Assembly: GCF_012516375.2 (NCBI RefSeq)
Contig: NZ_CP051204.2
Coordinates: 3,162,001 to 3,226,000 of the forward strand
From: Chitinophaga oryzae
GTDB taxonomy: Bacteria > Bacteroidota > Bacteroidia > Chitinophagales > Chitinophagaceae
Length of the DNA stretch: 64,000 nt
Reading direction: 5' to 3'
A program made the position numbers and the translations under genes. This document shows positions 61,301 through 64,000 of the stretch, in pieces. The notes below the pieces were generated by a model. The model did no database searches. It saw nothing but the letters and a program-made list of their open reading frames with translations, and was not told where the DNA came from. Position 1 is the first letter of the stretch. Every line of letters begins with the position of its first letter.

Positions 61301-63995
61301 ATTGGTGAATACACAACATCCTGCTGCCGTTATCAGCACCACTGCTGTCAGCCCCGTACGGCAAGCCTTCCTGCTGACCATTACTTTCAGCGAGGCGGTG
61401 ACCGGATTTACGGCGAGCGGCATTACAGCCACCAACGCTACGGTGAGCCAGTTACAAACCACCGATAATATTACTTATACTGTTTTGATTACGCCTTCCG
61501 CAGATGGCTCCCTGAGCCTCCGGGTGCCTTCCGGCGTGGCGCAGAATAAAGCGGGCAACGACAACCAGTCCTCCAATACGATCGGGCTTACCGCGGATAT
61601 AACCGTTCCTGCGGTCACCCGTGTGGACGTACCTGCCAATGGCGCGTATAAAGCCGGGCAGCCACTGAACTTCAGCGTTTACCTGTCAGAACCGGTGAGC
61701 GTGACAGGCACCCCCTCCATACCGGTGATCATCGGTAACCAGACCGTACAGGCCATTTACACCGGCGGTACGGGAACGGCTTCACTGCAATTCCGCTATA
61801 CCGTTCAGCAGGGTGATATGGACCTGGACGGCATCAGCGTGGGCAACGCCATCGTACTGAATGGCGGCGCGCTGAAAGACGCAGCGGGCAACAATGCTAA
61901 CCCGGCATTGATGAACATAGGCAACACCAGCGGCGTATTGGTGAATACACAACATCCTGCTGCCGTTATCAGCACCACTGCTGTCAGCCCCGTACGGCAA
62001 GCCTTCCCGCTGACCATTACTTTCAGCGAGGCGGTGACCGGATTTACGGCGAGCGGCATTACAGCCACCAACGCTACGGTGAGCCAGTTACAAACCACCG
62101 ACAATATTACTTATACTGTTTTGATTACGCCTTCCGCAGATGGCTCCCTGAGCCTCCGGGTGCCTTCCGGCGTGGCGCAGAATAAAGCGGGCAACGACAA
62201 CCAGTCCTCCAATACGATCGGGCTTACCGCGGATATAACCGTTCCTGCGGTCACCCGTGTGAACGTACCTGCCAACGGCGCGTATAAAGCCGGGCAGCCG
62301 CTGGACTTCAGCGTTTACCTGTCAGAACCGGTGAGCGTGACAGGCACACCCTCCATACCGGTGATCATCGGTAACCAGACCGTACAGGCCATTTACACCG
62401 GCGGCACGGGAACGGCTACACTGCAATTCCGCTATACCGTTCAGCAGGGTGATATGGACCTGGACGGCATCAGCGTGGGCAACGCTATCGTACTGAATGG
62501 CGGCGCGCTGAAAGATGCTGCCGGTAACAACGCGGCGCCGGCACTGCACCAGGTACCTGCCACCGATGCTATACTCGTGAAAACAAACCGTCCGGGAGTG
62601 ACGCTGTCTTCCGGCAGCCAGGGCCGTATCAATACACCGTTTACCGTCAACCTGGCGTTCACGGACGCTGTTCGCGGCCTGGCTGTTACCGGCATACAGG
62701 TCAACAATGGCGTCGCCAGTCAGTTGCAAACCACAGATAATATTCATTACACCGTGCTGATCACACCGGCCGCGGATGGTCAGGTGATCGTGCAATTGCC
62801 TGCGGACGTGGCTTCAGACATAGCGGGTAACGGCAACCTTGCCTCCGGCCAGCTTGACCTGACGTATGATGCAACAGCGCCCGTTATTCGTCAGCAATCC
62901 TTCGACATTAATGATAATAGTCCTGCCGGCGCCGTCGTGGGGCAGCTGCAGGGCACGGATGCATCCGGTACGGTGCAGGGCTGGACACTGGTGACCGATG
63001 GCTCCGGAGGCGCATTGTCTCTCGCTGCCAACGGCCGCATCACCGTAAAAGACAATACGCTGCTGCGCGCTGTCGCCGGGAAAACCATCACCCTGCAGGT
63101 AACCGCCAGCGACGGTCTTAATACCAGTGCAGCCGTTCCCGTTACCGTGAACGTCCGGATCTCCTATGTCAACAAACAACCGGTGATGGACCCCGTAGCG
63201 GATGTTTATCTCTGCGCCACCACCGAAGCACAAACGATACAACTCACCGGTGTATCGCCGGTGGAACCGGACCAGCATTATACCATCAGCCTGGCGTCCA
63301 GCCAGCCTTATTTCGATGTGCTTAAAGCTGATGTAGCTGCCAATACCATCCGCTACCAGCTGAAACCCGGCGTGGGCAGCGGCTCCGCTGTTGTTACCAT
63401 CACCCTGAAAGATGACGGCGGCACGGCCAACGGCGGTAAAGACACCTACAGCCAGACGTTCTTCCTGACCGTCAATGCGCTGCCGGCTGTCAGCATCAGC
63501 AGCGATAAAGGCGGTACCATCTCCAAAGGTGATGTCGTTACACTGACGGCAACCGGGGCCGCTGCCTACAGCTGGAAGCCCGCCGCCGGCGCCAATGGAA
63601 GTCTGCAGGAACCTACGCTGACGGTAAAACCGCCAGCTGACGCTACCTACCAGGTGACAGGCACCAGCGCGGCCGGTTGCAGCGCCAGCGCCACCATCAG
63701 CATCCGGGTAACGGACGACTATAAACTGGATGCTACCAACCTGCTCACGCCCAACGGCGACGGTAAAAACGACCGCTGGACCATCCGCAACCTGGACAGC
63801 TATCCCGACAACGAAGTGAAGATATTCGACCGCGCAGGCAGACTGGTATACCAGCGCCGTAACTATAGCAACGACTGGGACGGCACGCTGAACGGCCATC
63901 CGCTGGCAGAAGGCACCTATTATTATGTGCTCACCGTCAACGGTACTTCCCGTGTGTGGAAAGGATTTATCACCATTATCCGGAACGATCAATAG
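55386..63995 (+). CDS. Giant repetitive surface protein with beta-propeller, Ig-like repeats and type IX sorting domain
   Basis: A 2,869-residue secreted protein. Signal peptide 1-26 (LALPVSA-Q). Residues about 27-315 look like an NHL-type beta-propeller (GLAVDKNNTIYFTG, GIIVDRAASTIYY). One or two Ig-like domains follow at about 320-590. Nine repeats of about 208-216 residues span about 590-2496. Each has a half with V-D-V-P-x-x-G-x-Y-x-A-G and a calcium-loop-like GDMDLDGI, and a half with FSEAVTGF and D-x-x-x-Y-T-V. A cadherin-like domain, further Ig-like segments and a gliding-motility C-terminal domain (about 2780-2869: LLTPNGDGKND, DWDG, GFITIIRND) end the protein. It should be exported by the type IX system and displayed or released as an adhesin. 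Confidence 0.9.
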   Translation: MYIPTLIRSGWSCLLWCLLLALPVSAQFSVTDFSNSPLQTAITRDKFNNIYSISYNAGSSRSVITKYINGNPGNLNWIYESPAYVPDGGYYWGIAVNAYGDVYFTATDGSVGSGRIMRLRFNGAGYLPVETVRSGTGYISLAFDQQENLVVMEEDMVSGRARLMRYNKGNESGPGTVLYEMQDNMFTSYPTGLAVDKNNTIYFTGFWDFSNKNNIYRLKNGAAAPTKHGSGTFTSLTCDDAGYLYAVDAGSGSGTSGVIWRFDSEMLFPDYVQGGISATISNIDPPQLPWGIIVDRAASTIYYNQYTAPGIRKLTATPVTVTEMSLMTTSPGNVSSVRYKVTFNPNLTAPPPKEAFSVSTTGTVSGAAVTQVQWNLDYFTVDVSTGTGDGTLALVMNGTNMLNPVNSAPVTGAAYVIDRTPPSGTLTINNGAAYTNSTTVTLDITASDASPDMTMEFSNDAVAYSAAQPVTSRVSWTLPPGEGKKTVYMKVKDKAGNYLIIQKDITIDTHAPSVSFTAGPPMITTGTQAMFTFTAGEPATYEARLDGGTISSATSPLLLTGISVAPHVLEIRATDPAGNQSAWKPYSWTVETLPVVTGMDVPVNGYYNAGATLDFLVRYDVPVLVAGTPCLPLTIGAANVKALYTGGTGTKELSFRYTVVPGDEATDGISTGATLELNGGNIWSTGGADASLSLNGDRTLASVKIHTLPPSAALSVSQSQVNAPFTLTITFSEGVTGLAKEDIQISNGEVSNIVTANNILYTATVSNFNTGPIQISLPANAAVNAYNTGNTASNTVNMTADVTRPVVSQVAVPPNDYYHVADRIDFEVAYSENVSVNTTLGKPSLGITIGSTVRQAEYLSINSSNRLVFSYEIMPGDEDMDGITIDALHLNGSTVRDDAGNDADLTLNGVGNTTFVRVNTTPVSCILSMPKTAFNMPFLLTLSFSEPIVGLTVSDLSVLNTTVSSLAAVNDSTFTMLLTPTGERSYTVSLPSGTVTQKAGGNINLPSNTLTFTWDVTPPKVSSVAVPSGGYYGTGKSLEFYVTMDEPVTITGRPTLPVVIGSKTVLAEYISNTSGTVLLFRYIVQDGDTDLDGIAVGSGLSLNAGSLKDAAGNDALPPVRNVGSTSQVFVHTVAPTVTLSTTAISPLNHDFTITATFSERVDGLAATAFSATKADISNLQTTDNKTYTALVKPRESGAVIISLPAGAATNVAGTGNSASNTLNVTYDATPAEVSGVDVPSGGVYAAGSIMNFVVWYNEPVAVTGAPSLSLTIGNKVVQARYLNTAGDRVFFVYQVVQGDMDTDGITLDNTIQLNGGTIKDDAGNNADLTLRSIPATTGILVNTATPAVTLSADAASPVGSAFTITTTFSEVVTGLTGVAFQVTNGTISNLATADNRTYTATISPAADGIVTISLPAGAAKNNANTGNTTSNTLTLAYDATAPEITNVSVPGRGYYKAGTALRFTVNVSEPVTVTGGPSIPIIIGNETVQATYTGGSGTTALGFLYVVKDGDYDMDGIITGPALQLNGGTLKDAAGNNALLRLNNVGSTSEVLVNTRQPGVTLSSTAANPTTQAFPLTATFSEAVTGFTSDDMNAVNATITQLQTSDNITYTVLVTPVADGPVTVQIPANVVKSQSGNDNLASNVFSIQADMTAPVVTSVSVPSPGYYKAGQQLVFTLNMSEPVTATAATGLTVYIGGTVVPATLTGGTGTATLEFSCTVQDGFMDMDGITLGRVLNGTVKDIAGNVAGPILVNIGNTSGVFVNTQHPTVSVATPAVSPVRQSFPVTITFSERVTGFTANGITVTNATVSQLQTTDNIIYTTTITPAADGAITVQVPAGAAQNIGLNDNIASNLLSLQAKITAPVVARIDVPGSGYYRAGQPLNFSVHLSEPVSVTGTPSIPVIIGNQTVQAIYTGGTGTATLQFRYTVQQGDMDLDGISVGSAIVLNGGALKDAAGNNANLALMNIGNASGVLVNTQHPAAVISTTAVSPVRQAFLLTITFSEAVTGFTASGITATNATVSQLQTTDNITYTVLITPSADGSLSLRVPSGVAQNKAGNDNQSSNTIGLTADITVPAVTRVDVPANGAYKAGQPLNFSVYLSEPVSVTGTPSIPVIIGNQTVQAIYTGGTGTASLQFRYTVQQGDMDLDGISVGNAIVLNGGALKDAAGNNANPALMNIGNTSGVLVNTQHPAAVISTTAVSPVRQAFPLTITFSEAVTGFTASGITATNATVSQLQTTDNITYTVLITPSADGSLSLRVPSGVAQNKAGNDNQSSNTIGLTADITVPAVTRVNVPANGAYKAGQPLDFSVYLSEPVSVTGTPSIPVIIGNQTVQAIYTGGTGTATLQFRYTVQQGDMDLDGISVGNAIVLNGGALKDAAGNNAAPALHQVPATDAILVKTNRPGVTLSSGSQGRINTPFTVNLAFTDAVRGLAVTGIQVNNGVASQLQTTDNIHYTVLITPAADGQVIVQLPADVASDIAGNGNLASGQLDLTYDATAPVIRQQSFDINDNSPAGAVVGQLQGTDASGTVQGWTLVTDGSGGALSLAANGRITVKDNTLLRAVAGKTITLQVTASDGLNTSAAVPVTVNVRISYVNKQPVMDPVADVYLCATTEAQTIQLTGVSPVEPDQHYTISLASSQPYFDVLKADVAANTIRYQLKPGVGSGSAVVTITLKDDGGTANGGKDTYSQTFFLTVNALPAVSISSDKGGTISKGDVVTLTATGAAAYSWKPAAGANGSLQEPTLTVKPPADATYQVTGTSAAGCSASATISIRVTDDYKLDATNLLTPNGDGKNDRWTIRNLDSYPDNEVKIFDRAGRLVYQRRNYSNDWDGTLNGHPLAEGTYYYVLTVNGTSRVWKGFITIIRNDQ
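57157..62875 (+). repeat. Nine tandem protein-coding repeats of about 636 bp
   Basis: Repeat units begin near 57157, 57792, 58440, 59070, 59705, 60345, 60970, 61605 and 62241. At the protein level each starts with a V-x-V-P-x-x-G-Y-Y-x-A-G-like strand. Divergence falls from the first to the last units, as expected for an array growing at its 3' side. Confidence 0.85.
61025..62520 (+). repeat. Nearly identical 636-bp direct repeats in the surface protein gene
   Basis: The unit at 61025-61660 and the one at 61661-62296 are exactly 636 bp and differ at about seven of 212 codons at the protein level. A third copy (62297 to about 62520) matches until the array diverges. This indicates recent duplication or gene conversion and is a hot spot for recombination and for assembly error. 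Confidence 0.9.
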
Positions 63996-64000
63996 AATAA

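Noticed and set aside
57157..62875. The repeat array read as a CRISPR or mobile-element repeat.
   Set aside because: The repeats are 636 bp, contiguous, in one reading frame and encode protein domains; there are no short repeats with unique spacers or transposase genes.
62814..63992. Antisense frame of 392 codons opposite the C-terminus of the surface protein.
   Set aside because: The plus strand encodes a clear cadherin-like region and type IX sorting domain here; the antisense product is a shadow.

Overview
The window reads as a chromosomal segment of a Bacteroidota member of the Chitinophagaceae, most likely Chitinophaga or a close relative. The evidence is a SusC/SusD pair controlled by an ECF sigma factor and a FecR anti-sigma factor, TAnnTTTG promoter elements, type IX secretion C-terminal domains of the gliding-motility type, double-glycine leader peptides, two class I terpene cyclases, and many DUF families typical of the group. 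No rRNA, tRNA, CRISPR array, integrase or insertion sequence was seen.

Layout. 0.1-3.4 kb: a TlpA-like thioredoxin, a DUF2200 protein, an NAD-dependent epimerase and a Crp/Fnr regulator. 3.5-10.3 kb (minus strand): ECF sigma factor, FecR, SusC with an STN domain, and SusD. The sigma-FecR gap holds two mutually exclusive hairpins just upstream of the FecR start. 10.5-12.6 kb (minus): a cysteine-rich peptide with a double-glycine leader, preceded by a fusion of a degenerate C39-like domain, a VKOR domain and a DsbA-like domain. This looks like a dedicated disulfide-forming maturation pair. 12.9-14.8 kb: small membrane and unknown proteins.

14.9-29.3 kb (plus): an iron block. A TonB-dependent siderophore receptor, a DUF4198 protein, a PepSY membrane protein and a LuxR-type regulator precede an eight-gene operon. 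That operon encodes an N-hydroxylase, an MFS exporter, an acyltransferase, an IucA/IucC synthetase, a nitroreductase, a fatty-acid-hydroxylase-type di-iron protein, an Fe(II)/2-oxoglutarate oxygenase and a PLP decarboxylase. It is a desferrioxamine/bisucaberin-type pathway with extra oxidative tailoring genes; a C-hydroxylated diamine hydroxamate siderophore is the inferred product.

29.4-33.4 kb: single genes, including a stand-alone type IX sorting domain. 33.4-39.2 kb (minus): a six-gene operon for a cytoplasmic molybdopterin oxidoreductase with a four-cluster ferredoxin, a Rieske protein, a b-haem-like membrane subunit and a TDT/SLAC1 channel. 39.3-44.8 kb (minus): DoxX, hydrolases, cytochrome P460, DUF1223, Ohr and a DsbD-N-like protein. 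These face a LytS/LytTR two-component system (45.1-46.9 kb). Two promoters here share an identical architecture: TGTC half-sites 21 bp apart, then exactly 40 bp, then TAnnTTTG. The LytTR regulator gene itself carries a one-base frameshift in a G run.

47.6-54.5 kb: two terpene cyclases, each next to a hybrid histidine kinase of the same architecture, with a P450 between them. 55.4-64.0 kb: an 8.6-kb gene for a 2,869-residue secreted surface protein with a beta-propeller, nine repeats of about 212 residues and a type IX sorting domain. Its last repeats are almost identical at the DNA level (636-bp period).
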